DNA from: Gemmatirosa kalamazoonensis
Lineage (GTDB): Bacteria; Gemmatimonadota; Gemmatimonadetes; Gemmatimonadales; Gemmatimonadaceae
Length of the DNA stretch: 64,000 nucleotides
Assembly (NCBI RefSeq): GCF_000522985.1
Contig: NZ_CP007128.1
Coordinates: 3,208,220-3,272,219, forward strand
Reading direction: 5' to 3'
Below the pieces are notes generated by a model. That model was given only the letters and a program-made list of their open reading frames with translations. It made no database searches and had not been told where the DNA came from. How positions within the stretch are numbered: the stretch's first letter is position 1; every line of letters starts with the position of its first letter. Shown piece after piece: positions 48,149 to 57,179 of the stretch. The translations under genes and the position numbers were made by a program.

Positions 48149-49267
48149 TTGCCCGAGGCGGCGCGGCGACACCTCGAGGCGATCGCACGCGTGCCGCGTC
48201 CGGCGGGAAGCGCCGCCGAGGCGCGAGCGCGGGAGCACTGCGCGAACGTGCTGCGCGCCGCGGGGTTCGACGTGCGCGAGGTGCCGTTCTCGTACTCGTC
48301 GGCGCCGGGTCGGTGGGGGATGCCGACGGCGGGCGCGTTGGCCGGGGTCACGCTGGTGGGGGCGGCGCGCGCGGGTACGCGCGGGCACGCGGGGCTCGCG
48401 CTCGTGACGCTCGTCACACTCGGGGCGCTGCTCGTGCTCGTGGCGCCGCGCGCACTCGGCGACGGCGTGGCGCGGTTGCCCATCGCGCGACGGCGCGCGG
48501 TGAACCTCGTCGCGACGCGCGGCACGAACGCACCGACCCTGTGGCTCGTCGCGCACGTCGACGCGAAGTCGCAGCCGGTGCCGATGGCGGCGCGCGTCGC
48601 GGGCGTGGGCGGCTCGCTCGTCGCGTGGGCGCTCGCCGTCATGCTCGCGGTGGCGCAGCTGCTCGGCGCCGCGTCCGACGCGGCGTGGACGCCGCTCGCG
48701 ATCGTCGGCGTGCTCGCGGCGCTGCCGGTGATCGGCAGTGTGATCGGCGCGGCATCGCCGGGCGCGCTCGACAACGCGTCGGGCGTCGCGACCGTGCTGC
48801 TCGCCGTGGAGGCGCCGTCGCTCGGGCCGCCGCTCCCGGAGCGGATCGGCGTGCTCGTCACGAGCGCCGAGGAGGTCGGTCTCGCCGGTGCGCGCGCGTG
48901 GGGGCGCGCACCGGCGGAAGGCGCGCGCATCGTGTCGTCCTCCGCGCCCACGCGTCCGGTCGCGCTCAACGTCGACAGCGTCGACGACGAGGGTGCGCTG
49001 CGCGTCATGCGCGCGTCGGCGCTGCCGGTGTCGCTGGAGCGCGCGCTCGACGACGAGGCGCACGTGCGACGTCGCCGTCTGCCGCCCGGAGTGCTCGTGG
49101 ATGCGATCGCGCTCGCCGACGCCGGCTTCGCCGCGCTCACGGTGAGCAAGGCCACGGTGCGTTCGCTGTCGCGCATACACACGTCGCGCGACGCGGTCGA
49201 CGAGCTGCGCGGCATCGGCGTCGTGGAGGCGGCCGCGCTCGTGCGAAGACTCGCGGCGCGGGCGTGA
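48149..49267 (+). CDS. M28-family metallopeptidase-like membrane protein
   Basis: 372 residues. The M28 zinc ligands can be read in order: HVDAKS (His-x-Asp), GALDNASGV (Asp), SAEEVGLAG (Glu-Glu), LNVDSVDDEG (Asp) and RIHTSRDAVDE (His). Unusually, three hydrophobic stretches lie inside the catalytic domain (about 65-82, 85-105 and 155-200), so it may be a membrane-embedded aminopeptidase. TTG start at 48149 is uncertain; no ATG or GTG fits better. It follows dapA by 22 bp. Confidence 0.75.
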   Translation: MPEAARRHLEAIARVPRPAGSAAEARAREHCANVLRAAGFDVREVPFSYSSAPGRWGMPTAGALAGVTLVGAARAGTRGHAGLALVTLVTLGALLVLVAPRALGDGVARLPIARRRAVNLVATRGTNAPTLWLVAHVDAKSQPVPMAARVAGVGGSLVAWALAVMLAVAQLLGAASDAAWTPLAIVGVLAALPVIGSVIGAASPGALDNASGVATVLLAVEAPSLGPPLPERIGVLVTSAEEVGLAGARAWGRAPAEGARIVSSSAPTRPVALNVDSVDDEGALRVMRASALPVSLERALDDEAHVRRRRLPPGVLVDAIALADAGFAALTVSKATVRSLSRIHTSRDAVDELRGIGVVEAAALVRRLAARA

Positions 49268-49298
49268 GGCGCCGCGCATCTCGTGGAGTGCCAAGCGC

Positions 49299-49327
49299 TT
49301 GACCTCTCCTGCGTCGCGGGCTAAGGT
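49299..49327 (+). promoter_or_regulatory. Promoter candidate for the histidine kinase gene
   Basis: TTGACC, 17 bp, TAAGGT, about 100 bp before the kinase ATG. The -35 box is good, the -10 moderate. The gap 49268-49425 holds nothing else recognisable. Confidence 0.35.
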
Positions 49328-49425
49328 CACGACGCCGGGCGCGCGGCCCGCGGACCTCGTCGCGGAGCGCCGTTGCCCGCATTCACCGATGCGAGACGCG
49401 ATGCGCGACCCCTCCGACCGTCGAG

Positions 49426-51729
49426 ATGGCTGAATCATCGACGAGCGGCTCCGACACCGCGCTGCGCGGCGACCGGCTGGAGGCGTTCCTCGCCGAGCTC
49501 GCGGCCGCGCCGGGGGCCCAGGCGGCGGCGCAGTGCCTAACGGACACGTTCGCCGCGGAGACCGGTGTACGCCGCGTGCTGCTCTACGTGCTCGAGGAGG
49601 GTGAGGGCGCGCTGCGCCTCCTCGCTGCGACGCCGCGACGCGACGACGCCCAGGGCGTGCCCGCTCGCGTCGTGCGCGACGACGCGGCCACGCAGCCACT
49701 GTTCGCCGCGGCGCTCTCCCTGTTGCCGATGGCCGGCGACGAAGCGGCCGAGCCGTCGGCGCTCGGGCGCGGCGCGTGGCTGGCGGTGCCGCTGCCGCAG
49801 CCGCGGCTCAGCTGGTCGTCGCCGCCGCTGCCCGTCGAGATCGCGATGGAGCGCGCGAGCACGGGTTGGCGTCCGGTCATGCCGTCGCACGGGGAACGGC
49901 GCGGGCGCGTGGGACTCGCGCCACTCGGCGTCGCCGCGCTGGAGCTGGCCGACGCGAGCGACGCGCGCGAGGTGGTGGAAGCGTTGCTGCCCGCGGCGAC
50001 GCTCGCCGGGCCGATCGTGTCGCGCGGGCTCGCCGTGGAGCAGTACCGCGAGACGGCCGAACGTCTCGATCGGCAGCACGATCTGCTGGCGCAGCTCATC
50101 GACTCGCTCCCCGATCCGGTGGTGCTCGCGCCGCCGGGGCCATGGGCCGAGACGCCCGTGCTGGTGCAGAACCGCCGCGCGGCGCGCCTGCTCGACGCGT
50201 CGCCGCCGCGCGACGCCGTCACGGAGCCCATCGACGAGGCGGCGGCCGAGGAGCGGCGCCGCGTCGTGGCCGCGAACAACGCCGCGTTAGGCGCCGCGGT
50301 GGCCCAGGACGCGACGCACGATGCACGCGAGCTGTCGTTGCGCGATCCGGAGAACGGCGCCGAGCTCCGGTTCGAGCTGTGCGACCACGCGCTGCACGGT
50401 GCGCCGGACCGCAACGGCGCGCGGTTGCTCGTGCTGCGCGACGTCACGGCGCTGCGCGGCGCCGACGCGCAGCTCCAGCGCCAGGTGCAGCGCGCGCGCT
50501 CCGCGGAGCGCGAGGCGACGCGCGAGCGCGACCGGCTGAACCGCATCCTCGACTACGTCGCCGATCCGATCATCGTGACCGACGACGCGGGGCACGTCGT
50601 GGAGTGCAACCAGCAGGCGCAGAAGCTCCTCCTCGCCGGGGCCTCCGCCGAAGGGGACGACGAGGAGTCGCGCGTGCGACGCGACGCGAACCTGCAGGCG
50701 TTCACGGCGTTCGTGCGCGCGCTCCCCGACGCCGGCGCCACGTCGCGCGCGCGCCTAACGCTCGTGCAGCCGGCGACGGGAAACCCGCTGCCCGTCGAGG
50801 TGGTCGCCGGCACGGTGCTGGATCCGGAGGGCGAGCCGCCGGTCGTCGTCTCGGTGCTGCACGACCTCACCACGCACGTCGAGAACGAGCGGCTGTACGA
50901 GGAGCTGAAGCGGTTCAGCGCCGTGCTCGAGGCCCGCGTGCGGGCTGCGACCGCCGATCTCGCCGAGCAGAACGCGCAGCTGCAGTGGCAGTCGGAGGAG
51001 CTGGAGCGCGCGAATCGGCTGAAGAGCGAGTTCCTGGCGAGCGTGTCGCACGAGCTGCGCACACCGATCAACGCGCTGATCGGCTACACCGCGCTGCTGC
51101 GCGACCACGTGTACGGCGACCTCACGCCGAAGCAGGAGGACGGGCTGCGGCGCATCCACACGTCGGCGGAGCACCTGCTCGCCCTCATCAACGACATCCT
51201 CGACCTCGCGCGCATCGAGGCGGGGAAGATCGCGGTGAGCCTGGAGCGCGTGGCGATCGGCCCGCTGCTGCGGGACGCGACGATGCAGACCGAGACGCTG
51301 GCGCGCGGCAAGGGGCTCGAGTTCCGGCTCGAGATCCCGGGCGAGCCGCTCGTCGTGCGCACGGATCCGGAGAAGTTCCGCCAGGTGCTCGGCAACCTGC
51401 TGTCGAACGCGCTGAAGTTCACCGCGAACGGCAGCATCGTCGTGCGCGCGAGGCGCGAGGCCGACCGCGTGCGCGTGGACGTCGCGGACACGGGCATCGG
51501 CATCCGCACGGAGGACCTCGGCGCGATCTGGGACGACTTCCGGCAGCTCGACCAGTCGCGCACTCGCGAGTACGGCGGCACGGGGCTCGGTCTCTCCATC
51601 GTGCGCAAGCTCGCCGACCGGCTGGACGCGCGCGTGAGCGTGTCGAGCGCGCCGGACGAGGGGTCGGTGTTCTCGGTCTCGCTCCCGGCCGCGGACGACG
51701 CACCGGTCCCGGCGGAGGAGGCGGCGTAG
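49426..51729 (+). CDS. Hybrid-sensing histidine kinase (PAS, HisKA, HATPase_c)
   Basis: 767 residues with no transmembrane segment. The N-terminal region (about 10-200) looks GAF-like. A degenerate PAS region (about 225-345), a coiled coil and a second PAS (RILDYVADPIIVTDDAGHVVECNQQAQKLL, about 370-485) follow. A coiled coil leads into HisKA with KSEFLASVSHELRTPINALIGY (His about 541). HATPase_c has NLLSNALKFT, DTGIGI (about 687) and GGTGLGLSIV. No receiver domain is fused and no response regulator is adjacent, so its partner must be elsewhere. Confidence 0.9.
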   Translation: MAESSTSGSDTALRGDRLEAFLAELAAAPGAQAAAQCLTDTFAAETGVRRVLLYVLEEGEGALRLLAATPRRDDAQGVPARVVRDDAATQPLFAAALSLLPMAGDEAAEPSALGRGAWLAVPLPQPRLSWSSPPLPVEIAMERASTGWRPVMPSHGERRGRVGLAPLGVAALELADASDAREVVEALLPAATLAGPIVSRGLAVEQYRETAERLDRQHDLLAQLIDSLPDPVVLAPPGPWAETPVLVQNRRAARLLDASPPRDAVTEPIDEAAAEERRRVVAANNAALGAAVAQDATHDARELSLRDPENGAELRFELCDHALHGAPDRNGARLLVLRDVTALRGADAQLQRQVQRARSAEREATRERDRLNRILDYVADPIIVTDDAGHVVECNQQAQKLLLAGASAEGDDEESRVRRDANLQAFTAFVRALPDAGATSRARLTLVQPATGNPLPVEVVAGTVLDPEGEPPVVVSVLHDLTTHVENERLYEELKRFSAVLEARVRAATADLAEQNAQLQWQSEELERANRLKSEFLASVSHELRTPINALIGYTALLRDHVYGDLTPKQEDGLRRIHTSAEHLLALINDILDLARIEAGKIAVSLERVAIGPLLRDATMQTETLARGKGLEFRLEIPGEPLVVRTDPEKFRQVLGNLLSNALKFTANGSIVVRARREADRVRVDVADTGIGIRTEDLGAIWDDFRQLDQSRTREYGGTGLGLSIVRKLADRLDARVSVSSAPDEGSVFSVSLPAADDAPVPAEEAA

Positions 51730-51767
51730 CGCTTCCGACCGGCCGTCCGGCGGCGTAGATTCTGTCA

Positions 51768-51792
51768 ACGCCCCGCCGCCCGGGGCGTTTTT
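51768..51792 (+). terminator. Rho-independent terminator after the histidine kinase
   Basis: ACGCCCC and GGGGCGT form a short GC stem, 7-nt loop, with TTTTT directly after it. It lies 39 bp after the kinase stop and before purA. Confidence 0.85.
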
Positions 51793-51857
51793 CGTGCCCG
51801 GGTGCCTGGGCTGCTCGACGCCCACGAGGGGCGTCGCTACTGGGCCCGAGGGTCACG

Positions 51858-53159
51858 ATGTTCGATTCGAAGACGCGCACACTGGTCGTCGTCGGCGCGC
51901 AGTGGGGCGACGAGGGGAAGGGCAAGCTCGTCGACGTGCTGGCCGAGCGAGCCGACTGGGTCGTGCGCTACCAGGGCGGCGCCAACGCCGGCCACACGGT
52001 GCACATCGGCGAGACGTCGTTCGTGCTGCACCAGATCCCGAGCGGCATCCTGCACCCGGGCGTGCGATGCGCGATCGGCAACGGCGTGGTGCTCGACCCC
52101 GACACGCTGTTCCACGAGATCGACGAGCTGGTGCAGGACGGCGTCGACGTGGAGGGGCGGTTGTACGTCAGCGAGCGCGCGCACCTCGTGCTGCCGTACC
52201 ACAAGCTCGTGGACGCGGAGAGTGCCGCGAGCAAGGCGATCGGCACGACGGGGCGCGGCATCGGTCCCGCGTACGAGGACAAGATCGCGCGGCGCGGCGT
52301 GCGCGTGCTCGACCTGCGGCACCCGTCGCGCGTGCGCGAGCTCGTGGAAGCAGGCGCCGCGCACGCGAACGGACAGCTCGCGCGCTTCGGCTCCGAGCGC
52401 CGCGCCGACGTCGACGAGACGGTGGCGCTGCTCGAGCGCCTCGCGCCGCGACTGCTGCCGCTGGCCGAAGACGTCGGGCTCTCGATCCACCGCGCGATCA
52501 AGGGCGACGCCGCCGTGCTGCTGGAGGGCGCACAGGGCTCGCTGCTCGACATCGACCACGGCACGTACCCGTACGTGACGTCGAGCTCCACGACGAGCGG
52601 CGGCGCGGCGATCGGCGTCGGCATCGCGCCCACGGAGATCGACGCGGTGCTCGGCGTGGTGAAGGCGTACACGACGCGCGTCGGCAACGGCCCGCTGCCG
52701 ACGGAGCTCGAGGGCACGCTGGCCGAGGAGGTGCGGCGGCTCGGGAACGAGTTCGGCGCGACGACCGGACGCGCACGGCGGTGCGGGTGGTTCGACGCGG
52801 TGGTGGTGCGCTTCGCGACGCGCGTGAACGGCCTAACGGGCCTCGCCGTCACGAAGCTCGACGTGCTCGACACGCTCGACCGCATCGCGCTGTGCACCGG
52901 CTACGAGGTGGACGGCCGGCTGTACACCGAGTTCCCGGGCGACGTCGACGCGCTGGAGCGTGCGGCGCCGGTCTACGAGTGGTTCGACGGGTGGCGCCGC
53001 TCGACGGCCGACGCCCGCCGGCTCGAGGATCTGCCGACGGAGGCGCGCCGCTACCTCGACCGCATCGAGGCGCTCGTCGAGGCGCCGATCCAGTTCGTGA
53101 GCGTCGGCACGCGGCGCGACCAGATCATCGGTGTGGATGCGATGACCGGGGCGGCGTGA
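51858..53159 (+). CDS. purA: Adenylosuccinate synthetase
   Basis: 433 residues; makes adenylosuccinate from IMP, aspartate and GTP. The P-loop is VVVGAQWGDEGKGKLVD (near residue 10). It is followed by GGANAGHTV, GNGVVLDP, GTTGRGIGPAYEDK, GAQGSLLDIDHGTYPYVTSS and RCGWFDAVV. The catalytic Asp and His (GDEGKGK, AGHT) are present. It ends overlapping the next ATG by one base, so the two genes are coupled. Confidence 0.97.
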   Translation: MFDSKTRTLVVVGAQWGDEGKGKLVDVLAERADWVVRYQGGANAGHTVHIGETSFVLHQIPSGILHPGVRCAIGNGVVLDPDTLFHEIDELVQDGVDVEGRLYVSERAHLVLPYHKLVDAESAASKAIGTTGRGIGPAYEDKIARRGVRVLDLRHPSRVRELVEAGAAHANGQLARFGSERRADVDETVALLERLAPRLLPLAEDVGLSIHRAIKGDAAVLLEGAQGSLLDIDHGTYPYVTSSSTTSGGAAIGVGIAPTEIDAVLGVVKAYTTRVGNGPLPTELEGTLAEEVRRLGNEFGATTGRARRCGWFDAVVVRFATRVNGLTGLAVTKLDVLDTLDRIALCTGYEVDGRLYTEFPGDVDALERAAPVYEWFDGWRRSTADARRLEDLPTEARRYLDRIEALVEAPIQFVSVGTRRDQIIGVDAMTGAA

Positions 53160-54175
53160 TGGACTTCGTCGACGTCGTGGTGGTGGGGGCCGGACCGTGC
53201 GGGCTGGCGGCGGCGATCAGCGCGATGCGGGCAGGGATGTCGGTCGCGGTGCTCGACAAGGGGCCGGTGTGCAGCACCATCACGCACTACCCGACGTACG
53301 CGACGTTCTTCTCGACGGCGGAGAAGCTCTCCATCGGCGGGCTGCCGTTCATCCTCGCGGAGACGAAGCCGACGCGGAAGGAAGCGCTCGCCTACTACCG
53401 CGGCGTCGTCAGGCACTTCGCCATCCCGGTACGGCAGTACGAGACGGCGCTGGCCATCGAGGGGAAGGCGCCGCAGCTCGTGGTGCGGAGCCGCAAGCGC
53501 TCGGGCACGGAGCGCACCACGCGCTGCCGCGCGGTGATCGTCGCGACGGGCTACTTCGGCACGCCGAACCGCATCGGCGTGCCGGGCGAGGATCTGCCGC
53601 ACGTCACGCACACGTACCACGAGGCGCACGAGGCGTTCGAGCAGGACGTCGTGGTCGTCGGCGGCGGCAACTCGGCGGCGGAAGCGGCGCTCGACCTGTA
53701 CCGCACGGGTGCGCGCGTCACGGTGGTGCACTTCGGGCCGTCGTGGGACAAGCGCATCAAGCCGTGGGTGCTCCCCGACATCACGAACCGCATCCACGAG
53801 GGCAGCATCGCCGCGTGCTGGAACTCGCGCGTCGCGGAGATCCGCCCGGAGAGCGTGATCGTCCAGAGCGCCGACGGCGCGCAGGAGCTGCCGGCCGATC
53901 ACGTGTACCTGCTCACCGGCTTCGCGCCCGACACGAGCCTGCTCGCGTCGACGGGCGTGCGCATCGACCCGGCGACGGGGATTCCCGCGCACGACCCCGC
54001 CACGTTCGAGACGAACGTGCGCGGCGTCTACATGGTCGGCGTGCTCGTCGCCGGGTACGACGCGAACCAGGTCTTCATCGAGAACGGCCGCTTCCACGGC
54101 GACCGCATCGTCGCGCATCTCACGGGAAGCGGCCGCGTGGGCGAGGTGCTGGTGAGCGCGGATCCGGACAGCTAG
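53159..54175 (+). CDS. YpdA/Bdr-family putative bacillithiol disulfide reductase
   Basis: 338 residues. The N-terminal FAD motif is VVVGAGPCGLAAAISAMRAG (about 7). The NAD(P)H motif is VVVVGGGNSAAEAALDLY (about 163). The conserved THYPTYATFFSTAEKLSIGG and the late FAD-contact segment GVYMVGVLVAGYDANQVFIENGR are typical of YpdA. The single Cys in GPCGL, proposed as functionally important in Staphylococcus YpdA, is present; no CxxC active site exists, unlike thioredoxin reductase. This implies bacillithiol chemistry in the organism (inference). Confidence 0.85.
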   Translation: MDFVDVVVVGAGPCGLAAAISAMRAGMSVAVLDKGPVCSTITHYPTYATFFSTAEKLSIGGLPFILAETKPTRKEALAYYRGVVRHFAIPVRQYETALAIEGKAPQLVVRSRKRSGTERTTRCRAVIVATGYFGTPNRIGVPGEDLPHVTHTYHEAHEAFEQDVVVVGGGNSAAEAALDLYRTGARVTVVHFGPSWDKRIKPWVLPDITNRIHEGSIAACWNSRVAEIRPESVIVQSADGAQELPADHVYLLTGFAPDTSLLASTGVRIDPATGIPAHDPATFETNVRGVYMVGVLVAGYDANQVFIENGRFHGDRIVAHLTGSGRVGEVLVSADPDS

Positions 54176-54242
54176 GGCAGGAGGGCAGGAGGGCACGAGC
54201 TTTCGCCTCTCGTGCCCTCCTGCCCTCCTGCCCTCCTGCCCT
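54174..54242. terminator. Bidirectional terminator, GGGCAGGA-type repeat hairpin
   Basis: AGGGCAGGAGGGCAGGAGGG... pairs perfectly over 26 bp with its complement around a 9-nt loop; one further repeat unit is unpaired on the right. It lies between the convergent reductase gene and lipoprotein gene and overlaps the reductase stop codon. Confidence 0.75.
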
Positions 54243-54248
54243 CTCCGG

Positions 54249-55064
54249 TCACCAGCGTCGCGAGATCCCGAGCCCCACGTAGTTGTCGTTCGCGACGCCG
54301 TTGATGCCGTGGCCGACGCGCACGTCGAGCTGCACGGCGGGGAGCGGGACGACGGCGATGCCGGCGTCGACGTACTGCATGTGGCTCTTCGCGTCGTCGG
54401 CCAGTCGGCTGCCGCCGTACTCGGCGAACGCGCTCAGCTTGGCCGACAGCGTGTACCAGCCGGCGAGGGTGCCTAACAGCTTGTGGGCGCGCTCGTCGCC
54501 CAGCTTCACGTAGGCGTCGCCGACGTTCGACACGAGTGACAGCCGCGGCGAGAGCGGCAGCGCGCCGGCGACGAGGAGCTCGGGCTGCCAGGCCTTCGCG
54601 CCGAAGCCCGCGCTCCCGATCGGCACCGAGATGCCGGGGAGCAGGGCGAGCGAGGCGCCGCCGATGCCGGACGACGCGCGGCCCGCCCAGAGCCGGTGCT
54701 TGATCCCGATCTTCGCGTCCTCCATGCCGTCGTCGTGCAGCCCGCCGTCGCTGCGCAGCGCGTACGAGTTGCCGAACACGCGCAGCTCGGTGCTCGGTCC
54801 GACGCCCACGCGGAGCAGTCCCTCGCCGAGCGACTGGTACGTCAGCGATCCCAATCGCGTGTCGGTGTAGCCGAGCTCCGCCTGCAGGCCGCCGGCGGGG
54901 ACCGTCGCGGTGCCGAACGTGTAGCCGGGCCGATCGGCGCCGGTGAGCGGCGTGTGGTACGCGGCGGCCGCACAGCCGGCGAGGAGCAGCGCGGCGAGGG
55001 GCAGGGCGACCGCGAGGCGGTGCGTGGGCGCACGTGGGGCCTCGAGGCTGGCGATGGGCGGCAT
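54249..55064 (-). CDS. Outer-membrane beta-barrel-like lipoprotein
   Basis: 271 residues. The signal sequence RLAVALPLAALLLAGCAAAAY has a lipobox Cys near residue 31. The mature part alternates polar and hydrophobic residues (LQAELGYTDTRLGSLTYQ, LRVGVGPSTELRVFGN, LSLVSNVGDAYVKLGD, VQLDVRVGHGINGVANDNYVGLGISRRW) and ends in an aromatic residue, as outer-membrane barrels do. It resembles the MetA-pathway phenol-degradation/transporter barrel family. A strong leftward promoter lies about 120 bp upstream. Confidence 0.7.
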   Translation of the reverse strand: MPPIASLEAPRAPTHRLAVALPLAALLLAGCAAAAYHTPLTGADRPGYTFGTATVPAGGLQAELGYTDTRLGSLTYQSLGEGLLRVGVGPSTELRVFGNSYALRSDGGLHDDGMEDAKIGIKHRLWAGRASSGIGGASLALLPGISVPIGSAGFGAKAWQPELLVAGALPLSPRLSLVSNVGDAYVKLGDERAHKLLGTLAGWYTLSAKLSAFAEYGGSRLADDAKSHMQYVDAGIAVVPLPAVQLDVRVGHGINGVANDNYVGLGISRRW

Positions 55065-55182
55065 GGATCCTCCCTGGCGAGGGTGGCGCGCGGCCTAACG
55101 TACCGCGGCGCAGGTGCCTAACGCGTCGACGGCGCGCCGGAGCGCGCACGTGGCGACCGATCCCGGATCGACTCGCTGGGGA

Positions 55183-55210
55183 TGAATAGCCGTTCTCGTC
55201 GCAGTGTCAA
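55183..55210 (-). promoter_or_regulatory. Promoter for the beta-barrel lipoprotein gene
   Basis: On the minus strand: TTGACA (55210-55205, perfect -35), 16-bp spacer, TATTCA (55188-55183). This is the best -35 in the window, in an AT-rich island, and is correctly oriented to transcribe leftward into the gene starting at 55064. Confidence 0.6.
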
Positions 55211-55308
55211 TACTTTCGTGTAAATTTCGCAATTGTACAAATACACAACGTCGAATTAGACGGGTTCGATCGACAGGATGTCATCGCAATCGTGCGATTT
55301 CTGCACGA
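55205..55308. promoter_or_regulatory. AT-rich divergent regulatory region upstream of glyS
   Basis: This is the most AT-rich stretch of the window. It contains the palindrome TTGTACAA (55233), the inverted pair GTGTA...TACAC, and a small hairpin TCGTGC/GCACGA (55290-55308). Both flanking genes point away from it. A rightward promoter is likely for glyS, but its boxes are not clear (TTGTAC, 18 bp, TTAGAC is one weak option). No T-box element is visible. Two GCCTAACG motifs (55093, 55116) lie just to the left. Confidence 0.45.
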
Positions 55309-55404
55309 ATCTGTGCTCTGGGCCCGGGCCGCCCCGCGCCGCCTCCGCCGACGCCGCGGGCCGACTACCTTTCCCGGTTCACGCGAACCCTGCCCGAGAC
55401 CGTC

Positions 55405-56775
55405 ATGCCGCCCGCCAGTACCCAGCCCGACGTCATGGACAAGCTCGTGTCGCTGTGCAAGCGACGCGGCTTCATCTTCCAGTCCTCCGAGATCTACGGC
55501 GGCACGGGCTCGGTCTGGGACTACGGCCCGTTAGGCGTGGAGCTGAAGAAGAACGTGAAGGACCGCTGGTGGCACGCCATGGTCCGCATGCGCGACGACA
55601 TCGAGGGCCTCGACGCCGCGATCCTCATGCACCCGCGCGTGTGGGAGGCCTCCGGCCACGTCGCCGGCTTCGTCGACCCGCTCGTCGACTGCAAGACGTG
55701 CCGCGGCCGCTTCCGCGCCGACAAGCTCGAGGACGCGCGCTGCCTGCAGAAGCCGAGCAAGCGCCCCGGCGAGGCCGAGCAGTGTCAGCTCACCGAGCCG
55801 CGCCAGTTCAACCTCATGTTCAAGACGTTCATGGGGGCGCTCGAGGACTCGGCCAGCGTCGTCTACCTGCGCCCGGAGACCGCGCAGGGGATCTACGTCG
55901 ACTACAAGCTCGTGCTGGAGTCGACGCGTCAGAAGATCCCGTTCGGCATCGCGCAGATCGGCAAGGCGTTCCGCAACGAGATCACGCCGGGGAACTTCAT
56001 CTTCCGCACGCGCGAGTTCGAGCAGATGGAGATGCAGTTCTTCGTCGATCCGGACGGGGACCACATGCAGTGGTTCGAGTACTGGAAGGCGGAGCGCATG
56101 CGGTGGCACCACGCGTTGGGCCTCGCCGACGCGAGGCTGCACTTCCACCAGCACACGGCCGAGGAGCTCGCGCACTACGCGCGCGCCGCGTTCGACATCC
56201 AGTTCGACTTCGGCGGCACGCTCGGCTTCCAGGAGATTGAAGGCGTGCACCATCGCGGCGACTTCGACCTGACGCGCCACCAGGAGTACTCCGGCAAGAA
56301 GCTCGAGTACTTCGACCAGCCGACGAACCGGCGCTTCGTGCCGTACGTCATCGAGACGTCGGTCGGCGCGGACCGCGTGACGCTCGCCACGCTCGTCAAC
56401 GCGTACCGCGAGGAGGAGGTGCCGGGCGAGCAGGAGGGGCGCGTGGTGCTCGGGCTGCTGCCGGCGATCGCGCCGATCAAGGCCGGCGTGTTCCCGCTCG
56501 TGAAGAAGGACGGCATGCCGGAGACCGCGCACCGCCTCGCCGACGACCTGCGCCGCCACTTCCCGGTGTTCTACGACGACTCCGGCGCGATCGGCCGGCG
56601 CTATCGCCGGCAGGACGAGGTGGGCACGCCGTTCTGCCTCACGATCGACGGGCAGACCGCGGAGGATGGCACCGTCACCGTGCGCGACCGCGACACGCTG
56701 CAGCAGGACCGCATCGCGATGGACCGCGTGCGCGAGGTGATCGGCGCGCGGCTGGAGGCGACGGCGCCGGCGTGA
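55405..56775 (+). CDS. glyS: Glycyl-tRNA synthetase, alpha2 (eukaryotic-like) type
   Basis: 456 residues; the single-chain class II enzyme. Motifs: FIFQSSEIYGGTGSVWDYGPLGVELKKN, YLRPETAQGIYVDYK, motif 2 FRNEITPGNFIFRTREFEQMEMQFF, and HHRGDFDLTRHQEYSGK. Motif 3 does not match cleanly, although VLGLLPAIAPIKAGVFPL begins the anticodon domain as usual. Cysteines in CKTCRGRF ... CLQK ... QC may hold zinc. ATG 55405 is chosen; the frame upstream crosses the regulatory region. Confidence 0.95.
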   Translation: MPPASTQPDVMDKLVSLCKRRGFIFQSSEIYGGTGSVWDYGPLGVELKKNVKDRWWHAMVRMRDDIEGLDAAILMHPRVWEASGHVAGFVDPLVDCKTCRGRFRADKLEDARCLQKPSKRPGEAEQCQLTEPRQFNLMFKTFMGALEDSASVVYLRPETAQGIYVDYKLVLESTRQKIPFGIAQIGKAFRNEITPGNFIFRTREFEQMEMQFFVDPDGDHMQWFEYWKAERMRWHHALGLADARLHFHQHTAEELAHYARAAFDIQFDFGGTLGFQEIEGVHHRGDFDLTRHQEYSGKKLEYFDQPTNRRFVPYVIETSVGADRVTLATLVNAYREEEVPGEQEGRVVLGLLPAIAPIKAGVFPLVKKDGMPETAHRLADDLRRHFPVFYDDSGAIGRRYRRQDEVGTPFCLTIDGQTAEDGTVTVRDRDTLQQDRIAMDRVREVIGARLEATAPA

Positions 56776-56914
56776 GCGCCGGCACCAGTCGGGGAACGTC
56801 GGCTCGGGAGCAGCGGTAGCGACAGTCGCGGCGGACGCAGGCGGACCGCGCCACGGGCAGCGTGCAGGCGAGCCGCGCGGGCGGGGAGGCGAGCGCGTAC
56901 CCGGAGCTCGGCGC

Positions 56915-57109
56915 GACCTCGTCGCGTGCTTCGGCGAGTCGAAGGCGTGCACCGAGTTCCACGCGATCGTGAAGCGCGAGTACGACAATGTGCTGTCGCA
57001 GCGCGTGCGCGGGCTGCGCTGGCTGGCGAACGGGTTCGAGGAGATCCCGGCCCAGCACTCGTCGATCCGGCAGGTGACGGTCGACGGCCTCCCGGTGTAC
57101 CGCGCCTGA
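56915..57109 (+). pseudogene. Orphan coding-like segment, possible gene remnant
   Basis: In the gap after glyS, the frame ending at the TGA at 57107 has near-complete G/C third positions from about 56915 on (ACTEFHAIVKREYDNV, LRWLANGFEEIP). Coding bias fades upstream and there is no ATG or GTG before it in that frame. The upstream stretch 56862-56913 looks coding in a different frame starting with a GTG at 56862. A small frameshifted or decayed gene would explain this. I do not recognise the family. Position 56776-56860 shows nothing. Confidence 0.35.
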
Positions 57110-57179
57110 CGCGGAGTTGACGGGCGGCCGCTCGCTGGCGAGCATCCGGTCCGATGCCCGAACGCCGCGGCCGCCCACC

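Noticed and set aside
55210-55404. T-box riboswitch upstream of glyS
   Set aside because: No AGGGUGG-type T-box sequence and no antiterminator/terminator pair is visible.
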